DNA of 64,000 nt from an uncultured Planctomycetota bacterium (GTDB taxonomy: Bacteria; Planctomycetota; Phycisphaerae; UBA1845; UTPLA1), in the NCBI GenBank assembly GCA_900696465.1, contig CAADGE010000030.1:145414-209413 (forward strand). Reading direction: 5' to 3'. This document shows, in pieces, positions 54,853 through 63,552 of this stretch. Each line of letters starts with the position of its first letter. Position 1 is the first letter of the stretch. A model generated the notes under the pieces. That model worked only from the letters and a program-made list of their open reading frames with translations, did not search any database and had not been told where the DNA came from. A program made the position numbers and the translations under genes.

Positions 54853-56496
54853 CTACCCAATCACTCGACCAACACTCGATCCGCCGGTGTAGCCGTTCGC
54901 ACTAAGTCGCATCCCGCCGATGGTCGTCAGAGTTCCAAGCGGCAGATGATACGCTTCGCCGGTCGGTCCCATCGTTCGCACAAAGAGCTGTCCCGCGCGC
55001 TCGTGCAGCACGAATCCGCCCATCGCGGCCGACAGCGGGATGTGGCACTCACGCGAACTGCCCATCAGCAGGGGGCCGTCCCAGAGCAGCACACGGCGGC
55101 AATCTCCGGCCGCGGCACGGACGCCCTCACCCAGCTCCAGCAACGCTGCCACGCTCTTTCGGCTCGGTCGACGAAACGTAAGCCGCACGCGATTTCCGAG
55201 GCGAATCCGGTCGCCGTCCTGCAACAATGCGTGATCAACCGACCGACCCGCCAGTTCGACACCCTGTGAACAGACGACAAAGTAGTCCTCTCCTGCGCGG
55301 ATGATTTCCGCATGCCGATCGGAAAGATCGCTGAGCAGTTCGAGCTCCGCCTTCTGTGAGCCGGCGCGGCCGATGCCGATGCGATCTCCGCGCAAAAGCA
55401 GGAAACTTCCCGCACCGTCGATCCGGAGCAGAATCCGTCGCGGCAGGATTCCAAGCTCCTGCGACGACGCGACCCTTTGAAACGCTGCGCGCTCCGCTGT
55501 CTCCGGCCTAACCGATCGCGTTTCGTCGTATCGGCCGTCGCGATGCGCCGCAACTGCCCGATCGCGCAGCCGCACTGCTTCCGAACCAGCGGCTTCACAA
55601 AGAAGCCCCAGCGGTCCTTCGAGCAGCGCCCGGCGACTTTCTTCGAGCAGGCGCAGCCGTTCGCGCACGTCGTTGGTCCATTCCGCATCGAGACCCAGCT
55701 GCATCAATCGACCCAGCAGAACTCCTGCCTGCGTGAAGTGGTCCGCTGCCAGGGCCTTTGCAGCCGCGTCCGCCAGCCGCACGGCTTCTTCCAGCTCCAC
55801 ACGCACGGTCCGACCGCGCCCGACATCGTCCAGCATGCGAAGCCGCTGCCGGACACGCGACAATCTGCCCGCGCGATAATCCTGTGCCGCCTCCTGAACC
55901 ACCTTCTCGTAAATCGCGGTCTCCAGCTCGGCAAGCCCATCGAGTCTGGAATGAAGCGTTCGGGCGATTCTGTACTGCTGTACGGCCGTTGCAGCATCAT
56001 CATCCCTCAGCGCCGACCGTGCGTCGGCCAGCGCCGACTCGGCTCGCTGGGCCTGCGAATGGATGGCCTCCGACAGGGCGTGAATCTCGCTGTTTTCGAT
56101 CGGCGCTGCTTCACGGGCCTGGTGGGCCCCGGCGATGCTTCCGGCGGCCAGTCGATCTCGGGCTTGTGCAACGGCTGCATCCTGTCGGCGGGCTACGTCT
56201 TGATGATGTCGTTGTGCATCCCTGGCACGCTGCTGCCACTCGATAACCTTCTCCGCTGGATGCCCGCAGCGGCCGGCGCGATCAAAGTCCGCCACGGCCT
56301 CCGCAAATCGACGACCGAGCAGATGATCCTGCCCACGGCGCATCAGGGCATCCGAAAGCTGGGTCAGGAGCTTGCGTCGGCGGCGGCCGTCACCGGCATC
56401 CGACGATATCACGGCCTCAAAAGCCGCATCGAGCAGACCACTCGCAAGGGCGGCTTCCGCGGCCTTCAGTAGGGCATCGGATGATCTGCCGAACAT
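54853..56496 (-). CDS. FHA-domain protein with long coiled-coil/TPR-like N-terminus
   Basis: The ATG at 56496 has AGGAG eight bases upstream and is preferred over an in-frame ATG at 56604, whose extra residues look non-coding. The 547-residue protein has an N-terminal helical region with repeated Ala/Arg/Glu heptads (about 5-330) and then an FHA domain (RIGIGRAGSQKAELELLSD..DRHAEI) and a second FHA-like fold (LLMGSSRECHIPLSAAM). It lies 62 bases upstream of the kinase start, so the two are co-expressed. FHA binds phospho-threonine, so it may dock on the kinase or its substrates and scaffold the circuit. Confidence 0.85.
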   Translation of the reverse strand: MFGRSSDALLKAAEAALASGLLDAAFEAVISSDAGDGRRRRKLLTQLSDALMRRGQDHLLGRRFAEAVADFDRAGRCGHPAEKVIEWQQRARDAQRHHQDVARRQDAAVAQARDRLAAGSIAGAHQAREAAPIENSEIHALSEAIHSQAQRAESALADARSALRDDDAATAVQQYRIARTLHSRLDGLAELETAIYEKVVQEAAQDYRAGRLSRVRQRLRMLDDVGRGRTVRVELEEAVRLADAAAKALAADHFTQAGVLLGRLMQLGLDAEWTNDVRERLRLLEESRRALLEGPLGLLCEAAGSEAVRLRDRAVAAHRDGRYDETRSVRPETAERAAFQRVASSQELGILPRRILLRIDGAGSFLLLRGDRIGIGRAGSQKAELELLSDLSDRHAEIIRAGEDYFVVCSQGVELAGRSVDHALLQDGDRIRLGNRVRLTFRRPSRKSVAALLELGEGVRAAAGDCRRVLLWDGPLLMGSSRECHIPLSAAMGGFVLHERAGQLFVRTMGPTGEAYHLPLGTLTTIGGMRLSANGYTGGSSVGRVIG

Positions 56497-56818
56497 GCCT
56501 GCACTCCTGTCACGATGCCCCGCATCCGGTCCGCAATCCGCTTCGCGGCGGGCCCGCTCGAAAGGCAACTGCCTGCCGTCAGGTGACTTGTACCGAATTG
56601 ACATTGCGATTCTACCACGACTTTTCCACTCCACGTCCGAGTCGTTCGGGTGCTGTTTCCGGTTGGTATTGGGCGGTTCGGCCGGATTATTCGACGGGCG
56701 GCCTTTCGGACCTCCCAGTGGCGTCTGCCTAACCAGCAGCATGCGGCCGTGTCTGCCTATCTGGCTGCCACGACCGTGCATGAGCAGCCAAAACTACCCC
56801 GAAACGGAGGTCCGTCCC
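56497..56818. other. divergent intergenic control region
   Basis: About 320 bases between the divergent FHA gene and the Tyr/Gly-rich protein gene. It includes AT-rich sequence near 56595-56625 that could hold the FHA-operon promoter; a TTGACA occurs at 56599 on the plus strand without a -10 at the right spacing. Confidence 0.45.
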
Positions 56819-57121
56819 ATGAAGCTCACAACGGGAAAACTGATGAAAGTCCTGCTCAGCGTCGTCCTGATGGTCTCGCTGATCCCCCTGATGGGCTCCA
56901 ACGGCTGTCGCAGGGATTCCTATTACACCGGCTTTGATTTCGGCTTCGGTTACCTCCCGTCCTGGGGCGGCTATGACTACTACGAAGCCGGGTACCAGGA
57001 AACCTACTTTGATACCGGCTTCTACTATGACGAGGGCTACTACGACGGCGGCTGGTACGACGACTGGTGGTGGAAGAACAAGAACGCCGACAAGTCCGCC
57101 GGCGCAAGAACCGTCAAATAA
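56819..57121 (+). CDS. small exported Tyr/Gly/Asp-rich protein
   Basis: The ATG at 56819 has GGAGG nine bases upstream. The 100-residue protein has a hydrophobic N-terminal helix (KVLLSVVLMVSLIPLMGSNGC) whose Cys31 could be lipidated, though SNGC is a poor lipobox. The mature part is dominated by aromatic-acidic repeats (GFDFGFGYLPSWGGYDYYEAGY...) and ends with a basic tail. Low-complexity aromatic-rich proteins of this kind may self-assemble on the surface or bind a ligand. A terminator follows. It sits between the FHA gene and purF, an odd place. Confidence 0.7.
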   Translation: MKLTTGKLMKVLLSVVLMVSLIPLMGSNGCRRDSYYTGFDFGFGYLPSWGGYDYYEAGYQETYFDTGFYYDEGYYDGGWYDDWWWKNKNADKSAGARTVK

Positions 57122-57159
57122 CGATTGCTCCTTCCTGCCTGATTTAGCTCCATGTGAGG

Positions 57160-57199
57160 ACCGGATTCTCGCCCCGTGGCGGAATCCGGTTCCTTTTTT
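57160..57199 (+). terminator. rho-independent terminator
   Basis: ACCGGATTC (57160-57168) pairs perfectly with GAATCCGGT (57182-57190), then TCC and TTTTTT (57194-57199). It closes the transcript of the small Tyr/Gly-rich protein before purF. Confidence 0.85.
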
Positions 57200-57308
57200 C
57201 TTCATAGAATTCACATACTGTCGTGCTACGCTGCTTGCGGCCGGAGCGCGAAATCTCTATCGTAGAACGCTTCGCAGCGTTGCTAGAATCCCGCCGCGGG
57301 AGTCTTTC

Positions 57309-58757
57309 TTGTCCAGCGTGTCGCACAGTCTTCAGTTGGCGCCGGAGGTCGGTCATTACTGCGGCCTCTTCGGCATCTTCGGCCACCCGGATGCCGCCGA
57401 ACTGACCTACCTCGGCATCTATGCCCAACAACACCGCGGACAGGAATCCGCCGGCATCTGCAGCGTCCGCGACGGTCACGTCCGTCGACATGCTTCACTT
57501 GGTCTGGTGACGCAGGTCTTCGACAAGAAGACAATGAAGGACTTGCGAGGCGAATTCGCCATCGGCCATGTCCGCTATTCCACCACCGGCTCCTGCAACG
57601 ATGCCAACTGTCAGCCCCTGTTGGTCCAGTACGGCGGCGGGCAGGTCGCCGTCGCGCACAACGGGAACCTCATCAACGCCGCCCAGCTTCGTCGCGAACG
57701 CGAATCGCAAGGCGCGATCTTCCAGACGACCAGCGACACCGAAGTCATTCTCCACCTGTTGGCCAGCCCGCAATTCGCCGATACGCCTGACCCGCTCGGC
57801 GCGGTCCTTCACGCCCTCCGCGGTGCGTATTGTCTGCTGTTCATTTTCCCCGATCGAATCGAGGCGGCGCGCGATCCGCTCGGCCTGCGACCGCTCTGCA
57901 TCGGCCGGCTGGAAAACGGCGCGATGGTCGTCGCCAGCGAAACCTGCGCGCTCGATATCGTCGACGCCGAATATCTTCGGGACGTGGCACCGGGCGAGAT
58001 CGTCACGCTGAGTGAAGACGGTCTGTCGAGCCGCATGTTCACTGAACCGGGAACCGTACGGCGGGCGCATTGCATCTTCGAGCAGGTCTATTTCGCGGAT
58101 CCTTCCAGCGATGTCTTCGGGCAGAATGCCCACGCCTTTCGCGTCGCTCTGGGGCGACAACTGGCCCGTGAGGCCCCTGCCGGAGCCGACCTGGTCATCC
58201 CCGTGCCGAACTGTGCCCGCTGCGCTGCGATCGGCTACAGCGAGGAGAGCGGTCTGCCTCGGGAACGGGGATTCACGACGAGCCATTACAGCGGACGCAG
58301 CTTCATCATGCCGACGCAATACGAGCGCGACCTGGCCGTGAAGATGAAGCTGAACGTCATTCGTGAAGTGGTGCGCGGCCAGCGGCTCGTCGTTGTCGAA
58401 GATTCCGTCGTCCGCGGCACAACCACGCGCGGCAAGATGGGCGCGCTTCGCAAGGCCGGCGCAAGAGAAATTCACCTGCGCGTCGCCAGCCCGCCGATCC
58501 GACACCCGTGTTTTTTCGGCATCGACTTCCCCGATCAGCGGGAACTGGTGGCCACGAATCGCAGCATCGAAGCCATCCGCGACTATCTCGAAGTGGATTC
58601 GCTGGCTTATCTCTCGCTCGACGGCATGCTCGACTGCGCCGCGCATGCACCCGGTGACTACTGCACGGCGTGTTTCTCCGGCAAGTACCCGATGACCCTG
58701 ACCGAGCCCGTCAACAAGTACGGTTTTGAACACAGCACGACCGCCACACGACATTAG
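57309..58757 (+). CDS. purF: amidophosphoribosyltransferase PurF
   Basis: First step of purine synthesis: glutamine amidotransfer to PRPP. Start taken as the TTG at 57309, with GGGAG seven bases upstream; a GTG at 57318 is the alternative, and no ATG is near. That gives 482 residues with the nucleophile Cys18 in HYCGLFGIFG, preceded by a short propeptide-like leader. The glutaminase part has QQHRGQESAG and VRYSTTGS; the PRPP site is LVVVEDSVVRGTTT. HPCFFGID and CTACFSGKYP are the cysteines of the iron-sulfur-containing (Bacillus-type) enzyme. Upstream open codons to 56934 overlap the terminator and are not coding. Confidence 0.95.
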   Translation: MSSVSHSLQLAPEVGHYCGLFGIFGHPDAAELTYLGIYAQQHRGQESAGICSVRDGHVRRHASLGLVTQVFDKKTMKDLRGEFAIGHVRYSTTGSCNDANCQPLLVQYGGGQVAVAHNGNLINAAQLRRERESQGAIFQTTSDTEVILHLLASPQFADTPDPLGAVLHALRGAYCLLFIFPDRIEAARDPLGLRPLCIGRLENGAMVVASETCALDIVDAEYLRDVAPGEIVTLSEDGLSSRMFTEPGTVRRAHCIFEQVYFADPSSDVFGQNAHAFRVALGRQLAREAPAGADLVIPVPNCARCAAIGYSEESGLPRERGFTTSHYSGRSFIMPTQYERDLAVKMKLNVIREVVRGQRLVVVEDSVVRGTTTRGKMGALRKAGAREIHLRVASPPIRHPCFFGIDFPDQRELVATNRSIEAIRDYLEVDSLAYLSLDGMLDCAAHAPGDYCTACFSGKYPMTLTEPVNKYGFEHSTTATRH

Positions 58758-58861
58758 GATGCACGTTCATCCGTATCACGATGTCGTGATGGGCTCACGT
58801 CACTACGCTTACCATCGAGCGAGCCGCCTTTTCGTCTATGGACAGCAAGAAACAGGTGGCG

Positions 58862-59779
58862 TCAGGCCGGCGCGCCGTCGCCCGCGCCAACGTATTTCTC
58901 CAAAAGCATCGGCGCATGGCAACAGGTGGCCTCGTGAATGACGTGAGTGCAGGGGATTCCGGCACGGGACATTTGTCGGAGCTGTCGGCGCTGGGCGCGT
59001 GCATAAGCCAGGGCTGAATTGCCGTTGGGGTCTTCGTGGACCACCATCGACTCCTGCCCTTTCCGGAGCAGATCGAGGATGCGGCCGATCGATTCTGCGT
59101 GATAGCTCGCGACGATCTCGGCGTCGAGGGGATGGCGCGACAGCCGCTCCCAGAAATCAACGCTGCGCCGCCAGGATTTCTCAGAAGCCAGAAGATTCAT
59201 CCGCTTGAAAAGCACCCGATTGGTCTTGTAAGAAAGCAGCGTACGCTGGAGGTGCGCCTGCAACAAGGATTCCGACTCCGGATAGCTCCCGCGCAGAGCG
59301 CGGCGAAGCTGGTTCCAGTATGGCCCTTCCACACGAGCGTCAGCCCTGATCTCCCAGTAGAGATGTCCGAATGAAACGGTCGACCGGCTGACCGCCATCT
59401 GACGAGGCAGGAACTTGTTGTGCGCGACGGTGTCGGCCGCAAGATGCGAGAGGTATCCGTAGGCAAAGGCGCGGCCCGCATCCGACTCGGCTTTCTCCAG
59501 CAGGGAAAAGCCGGTGGACCAGCGATGGCAGACCTGCTTGACCTTACTCATCTTCTTGGCAAAGACGGTATCCGTCGCTACGTTTCCGTAGACGAAGAAC
59601 TTGCGATTCCGTGCGATGAGCGCCGCCAGCGAAGCCGGAAGCATCCACAGGTGCTGAAGGAGGATTTCAGAAGCAAATTTGACGTGCGTCGCCGGGCCCC
59701 AGGCCAGCGCATCCGTGGCCAGTGCGAGCACCAGAATCGCCGCGAGGCAGACCACCGTACGAGAGAATGCTTGCTTCAC
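58862..59779 (-). CDS. zinc-dependent phospholipase C-like protein
   Basis: A 305-residue secreted protein. The signal peptide ends LATDALA|WGPATHV, so the mature protein would start with Trp followed by a His, as in zinc phospholipase C, whose N-terminal tryptophan is a ligand. Metal-ligand-like motifs GNVATDTVF, YLSHLAADTVAHN and HLYWEIRADARV follow. The family includes bacterial phospholipases and a larger group of unknown hydrolases, so activity is not certain. It is convergent with purF. Confidence 0.85.
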   Translation of the reverse strand: MKQAFSRTVVCLAAILVLALATDALAWGPATHVKFASEILLQHLWMLPASLAALIARNRKFFVYGNVATDTVFAKKMSKVKQVCHRWSTGFSLLEKAESDAGRAFAYGYLSHLAADTVAHNKFLPRQMAVSRSTVSFGHLYWEIRADARVEGPYWNQLRRALRGSYPESESLLQAHLQRTLLSYKTNRVLFKRMNLLASEKSWRRSVDFWERLSRHPLDAEIVASYHAESIGRILDLLRKGQESMVVHEDPNGNSALAYARAQRRQLRQMSRAGIPCTHVIHEATCCHAPMLLEKYVGAGDGAPA

Positions 59780-60055
59780 GGTTGTATCTCGATCCTGGCA
59801 TGCCGCAGGCGTGCGCCACGCACCGCGTACGGCATTATTCTAGTATACATCGCCGATTCGATTCAACCGCCCCGAACCAACGCACATACAGACTCCGAGA
59901 TCATCTCCTCGAATCACTGCAACCGGCTCGAGCGACGATGCTTCCGGAGAATCGGCTCGATTCGCCCCGGACTTCTTTCCTGACGGGAGCCATTCGCCCC
60001 GGTGACCCGATAAGTCAGTTTGGAAGCACGGCGGTGCTCGATATACTGGCCACTG

Positions 60056-60679
60056 ATGACGGCGACTACCGCAATTCATTACGACGTAAATGACTACGCC
60101 ACGACGCTGCGAAGACTTATTGCCGCACTGACGGACCTCGTCGCGGTCCTGCTCGTGATCCTGATCGTGAACTACGCATTTGCCTATCGCTATGTTCCGG
60201 CCGACGTGCTGCGGTTGCCCGTCACGACTGCGAAGGAACGAGCCACGCGACAAGCCCGTATCAATGAACACATGCGGCCGATTCAGGTGCCCCTGCTCGG
60301 CGGCCTGCTCCTCTCGATCGGTGCCTATCACATCGGCCTGCGTCGTCTTCACGGCGGCACGCTCGGCTACCGACTGGCAGGTGTCCGAATTGTCGATGCA
60401 ACAGGTCGCCCGCCGCAGTGGAAGACCCTTGTACGACGGTTTCTGATTGCCCTGCCGTTCGTGAGTTTCTTCGGAGTGACGTATCTCCTCTGTCGCCAGA
60501 ACCCCCGTAAACAGTCGTTTCACGATCAGTGGAGCGGAACATGGGTGGTGAGAAAAGCCGCCTCGCCCGCCGGCCCCGCGAAAATCGTCTACCAGTCGAA
60601 GCTGCTCGGCACGTTTCCATTGACCTACATCGACCTTGAGCCCGACGAGCCAAGCCCCGCTCAACAAGCAGTCAGTTGA
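60056..60679 (+). CDS. RDD-family membrane protein
   Basis: A 207-residue integral membrane protein of the RDD family: RRLIAALTDLVAVLLVILIVNY (the RxxAxxxD region), LGGLLLSIGAYHIGLRRLHGGTLGYRLAGVRIVDATG, and FLIALPFVSFFGVTYLL. Three or four transmembrane helices. The first Arg-Asp pair is conserved; the later Asp motif is partly kept. Function unknown; transport has been proposed for relatives. It starts at the ATG at 60056; the earlier GTG frame is unlikely. Confidence 0.85.
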   Translation: MTATTAIHYDVNDYATTLRRLIAALTDLVAVLLVILIVNYAFAYRYVPADVLRLPVTTAKERATRQARINEHMRPIQVPLLGGLLLSIGAYHIGLRRLHGGTLGYRLAGVRIVDATGRPPQWKTLVRRFLIALPFVSFFGVTYLLCRQNPRKQSFHDQWSGTWVVRKAASPAGPAKIVYQSKLLGTFPLTYIDLEPDEPSPAQQAVS

Positions 60680-60965
60680 TGTGCGTGCGGCATGCAACGG
60701 GCCGGTAACATACCTTCGCCGTGTTTATTCGGAACTTTCGGTACTCCAGGCCGCACTCTGACAGCCCTTCTGCTTCCTGACCCACCCTCCGCGCTCGCAA
60801 TTCGCCCGGCGACTGGCATACAGTAGACAAGGGGGAGAACTCGTCGTCACGCCATCCTTAACACGCCGCAGGGTAAGCCAACCGCATTGGCAATGCGATT
60901 GGGCAGACCTGCATTGACGAGCAACGACGAAGCATTGCACCCATTCTGAGTTTGGGAGGGGGAAA

Positions 60966-61544
60966 ATGTATCGGATTCATCCGAACAGACGGCAAGTTAC
61001 GTCGGGTGCCATCCTGCTGACGCTGAACGTCTTTCTGTCCGGGGCAAACATCGCCGAAGCGCAGGTCAATTGCCCGAGGCAGACCGATCAAGTTGTGATT
61101 GTTCCGCACAACCAGCCGGTGGCGTTTCGGATCCTCGTCAGCGATCTGGGGGTGGGAACGATCAGCGTCTTTCAGTATCCGCAGGGCGGCATACTCGAAC
61201 AGACCGGCCCGACACCGCTGGATTTCGTCTTCGTGCCGCAGCTCGACTTCCGAGGCACCACCACTTTTACGTATCGCCTGACGCCGCCGATGGGTTGCCC
61301 GCGCGGCACGGTGCTTGGTCACGTCACGCTCGCCGGGGGAAACGCCGGCAGCCAGGCCGAAGGCAATGCCACGACGATCAGCGGCCTCGTCCAACCGCCT
61401 GAGCCACCGAGTCTGTTCGAGCAGATCGCGCGCGGACTGGCCGGCCGTGTCTGCGGACTCGGCGCTGCACCGATGAGTCTGGTCACGTTTGCATTTCTGT
61501 TCGGCGCCCGCGCGCATCGGGCGACGCGCCGCCGCTCGACTTGA
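60966..61544 (+). CDS. secreted beta-domain protein with Cys-Gly-Leu-Gly C-terminal anchor
   Basis: A 192-residue protein with a signal peptide (GAILLTLNVFLSGANIAEA) and a body of cadherin/Ig-like character (DLGVGTISVFQYPQGGILE, FVPQLDFRGTTTFTYRLTP). The last 30 residues are CGLGAAPMSLVTFAFLF then ARAHRATRRRS: a Cys-Gly motif, a transmembrane helix and a basic end, like a C-terminal sorting tail. The right-edge gene ends the same way. A good purine-rich GGAGGGGG lies before the ATG at 60966. Surface location likely; binding partner unknown. Confidence 0.8.
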   Translation: MYRIHPNRRQVTSGAILLTLNVFLSGANIAEAQVNCPRQTDQVVIVPHNQPVAFRILVSDLGVGTISVFQYPQGGILEQTGPTPLDFVFVPQLDFRGTTTFTYRLTPPMGCPRGTVLGHVTLAGGNAGSQAEGNATTISGLVQPPEPPSLFEQIARGLAGRVCGLGAAPMSLVTFAFLFGARAHRATRRRST

Positions 61545-61568
61545 CAGCCCCGATCATCGGGCTAGACT
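61541..61568 (+). promoter_or_regulatory. promoter of tRNA-Gln
   Basis: TTGACA (61541-61546), a 16-base spacer and TAGACT (61563-61568). The -35 overlaps the stop codon of the preceding gene (61542-61544). The tRNA begins 17 bases after the -10. Confidence 0.75.
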
Positions 61569-61584
61569 CCCTCATAAATCGAAT

Positions 61585-61655
61585 TGGCCCCTAGTGTAAC
61601 GGTAGCACGACAGACTCTGGATCTGTTTGTCAAGGTTCGAATCCTTGGGGGCCAG
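61585..61655 (+). tRNA. tRNA-Gln (anticodon CTG)
   Basis: A 71-base cloverleaf: acceptor TGGCCCC/GGGGCCA, D-arm with GTGTAACGGTAGCAC, anticodon stem ACAGA/TCTGT with loop CTCTGGA (anticodon CTG, glutamine), T-arm CAAGG/CCTTG with TTCGAAT, discriminator G. CCA is not encoded. Confidence 0.95.
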
Positions 61656-61663
61656 CATATGAC

Positions 61664-61718
61664 ACCGCCATGGCACTCGAAGCCGCGTGTTTCGGGCCGT
61701 CATGGCGGTTTTTCTTTT
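61664..61718 (+). terminator. rho-independent terminator of tRNA-Gln
   Basis: ACCGCCATG (61664-61672) and CATGGCGGT (61701-61709), 9 base pairs with a 28-base loop, followed by TTTTC TTTTG. Downstream to 61906 there are two further nested inverted repeats (AGGCCTGG near 61824 after CCAGGCCT near 61768, followed by TTTTT), of uncertain meaning. Confidence 0.7.
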
Positions 61719-61906
61719 GCCGCATTCGGCCTCTTCTAGCACTGACTGACGGCCATTGCTGCAAGGGCCAGGCCTCCATTCCTCGGCTTGCATGCCAGTT
61801 CGAAATCTGAAGCCTTTGAACGAAGGCCTGGTTTTTCAGCAACCTCCATCGTCATTACGGCCCGGCTCAGTGCATGAGGGGCACAGGAACGACTTCCTGC
61901 CGGTAA

Positions 61907-62185
61907 TCACTGCATAAGCAGGATTGCGACAAAGCCGCCCGGGTCATCCAGGTCAACTATACTGTCGCCGTTCATGTCGGAAGCGCAGTAATGCGATGAG
62001 GTGGGCATCCCATTCAAGATGTCGGCGACGAAAGAGATGATGTCGTTCCCGATCACCAAGCCATCACCATTGGAATCTTGACGTTCACCAGCTTTCTTGG
62101 ACACAAGGTTAGGCGTATTCACGCGGCGAACTCGAAGTCGATTGGGTTTTTGTAACCCGAACCCGAGTGCTGCCAAGAAAGACAT
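61907..62185 (-). pseudogene. isolated dockerin-like C-terminal fragment
   Basis: Ninety-two codons ending in a dockerin-like double EF-hand (DSNGDGLVIGNDIISFVADIL ... DMNGDSIVDLDDPGGFVAILL) but with no secreted body before it: the first 23 residues are a hydrophobic-basic leftover and a stop codon lies about ten codons upstream of the ATG. No ribosome site is seen. It looks like the 3' end of a decayed or truncated dockerin gene left beside the PEP-CTERM gene; a small real protein cannot be excluded. Confidence 0.45.
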
Positions 62186-62247
62186 GGGATTATTGCGGGA
62201 CCGGCGAAGTGGCAGTCATTCAAGCCGACCGCCCTGCACCTGTGTTC

Positions 62248-63099
62248 TCATTGCTTCGAGATTACATGACGCCGTCTGACCGCTCGAGGCCGACAGTGGA
62301 ACATCACTGCAAGCCCTGCGACGAGGAAAATCGTCGACGGCTCAGGGATGGTAAAATCAAAAACACTCGTCCCTGCGGCCACGTCGAAGGCCGAAAGGCG
62401 GAACGAAAAATCCGACTGCATGCTGGAAACCGTGCCGAGCAATAAGCTCTCCTGGCTGGCCGCACTGTACGTGCCGATCGGCAGCGGAAAGATGCCACTG
62501 CTCGTAATGCTCGCGCCGGAACCGAGAGTCACGTTATCGACCAGGTGGGAAAAAAGTCTAGTGTCATCTATCGGATTCACCACGGCGCGAAAGGCCTTGG
62601 TAGCATTCCCGTGACCACCCGTCAGTGAGACGCCGTTGCCGCTCAGATCCGTCACCGTGATTCCGGCGCTGGCGCGGCCCATCGCGCCGGGGATCGGATC
62701 AAAAGACAACACATCCGAGGAGATGCTGAAGGCGGTTTCCACCTGGCCTGCGATCACCAGGAAATTGAGACTGACCTGTGGTGCCATCGTCGTGAACAGC
62801 ACGAGACGCTCGAGCCGACCGATCGATTCACCATGTTCATTTTCAAAAGTTAGCGGATTCTCCAGATTGTAAACCCAGGAATCCCCGATCCACTTCCCCT
62901 CGGATGCAGAGATGAGCAGCGTAGAATTACCCATCGAACTGCTGGCTTGAATCACCAGCGTGCCCGGAAGGCCGAATGAATCCGGAAAGCTGATGGGCGC
63001 TGCCTGCGAGACGTGCGGCAGTGCAAATACAATCGGGAACAACACGCCGAAAAGCCGGCGCTGTCCGCACATCCTTGATACCCCCGCCGTTTTCAACAT
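62248..63099 (-). CDS. PEP-CTERM-sorted secreted protein
   Basis: A 283-residue protein with a signal peptide (LFGVLFPIVFALPHVSQA), a beta-rich body (ITVTDLSGNGVSLTG, VDNVTLGSGASI) and a C-terminal PEP-CTERM tail: IPEPSTIFLVAGLAVMF then HCRPRAVRRRH. It is not closely related to the PEP-CTERM gene at 15858. The start is the ATG at 63099; upstream is a weak AAGGG. The sorting protease (exosortase) must lie elsewhere. Downstream sits the dockerin remnant. Confidence 0.85.
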   Translation of the reverse strand: MLKTAGVSRMCGQRRLFGVLFPIVFALPHVSQAAPISFPDSFGLPGTLVIQASSSMGNSTLLISASEGKWIGDSWVYNLENPLTFENEHGESIGRLERLVLFTTMAPQVSLNFLVIAGQVETAFSISSDVLSFDPIPGAMGRASAGITVTDLSGNGVSLTGGHGNATKAFRAVVNPIDDTRLFSHLVDNVTLGSGASITSSGIFPLPIGTYSAASQESLLLGTVSSMQSDFSFRLSAFDVAAGTSVFDFTIPEPSTIFLVAGLAVMFHCRPRAVRRRHVISKQ

Positions 63100-63454
63100 G
63101 TCTTGGCCCTTGCTAAGTGTTCATTCCATCGAATTCTGCGATTCCCATATAGCAGATACTGCGAATGCGATACAAGCCGTCTATTAAGTGAGCTATTCAC
63201 AGCGATTGCTATCGAACTCGCACACGCCATGCAGCAGTCTGCAGCAAAAATGCTCAGGAAAGTATAGGCGGCTTCGAATGAGCCGGCAGCGAAACACGCT
63301 TGTCTGCGGATGATCCAGACCGATTGCTTCTCTGCGGGTTGCGCCAACGTTTTGCAGTACACCAAGGGCAGTGAGCAATGGGTGATTTCGCACCAGGGCG
63401 GTAGTGCGGATAAACGTGCTGCCAGCAACGAAATGATCGAAACGAGAAATAAAA
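63100..63454. other. intergenic, no gene seen
   Basis: AT-richer than the average (e.g. around 63115-63195). It probably holds the promoter of the PEP-CTERM gene on the minus strand; a weak TTGTAT with TATATG 18 bases away lies near 63145-63180. Open frames here lack any protein signature. Confidence 0.45.
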
Positions 63455-63484
63455 AAGGCCCGGAAGTATGAACTTCCGGGCCTA
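63455..63484 (-). terminator. rho-independent terminator of the right-edge gene
   Basis: AGGCCCGGAAGT (63456-63467) and ACTTCCGGGCCT (63472-63483), a perfect 12-base-pair stem with a 4-base loop; on the minus strand it is followed by TTTTTT ATTTC. It lies 70 bases beyond the stop at 63553. Confidence 0.9.
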
Positions 63485-63552
63485 AAGAAGATGATTCGAT
63501 GTGGCGTGAGCAACCGGAAAACTCCGGGTCTCAAGCCGTCAATTGGCGGTGA

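Noticed and set aside
50486..54892. Long plus-strand open frames antisense to the ECF and kinase genes (e.g. 50486-52030 and 53216-54892)
   Set aside because: They are mirror frames of firmly identified genes and have the Arg/Asp/Gly-rich composition of antisense reading in high-GC DNA.
63093..63534. Small overlapping minus-strand open frames between the PEP-CTERM gene and the right-edge gene
   Set aside because: They read through a clear terminator hairpin, have no ribosome sites and look like chance frames.
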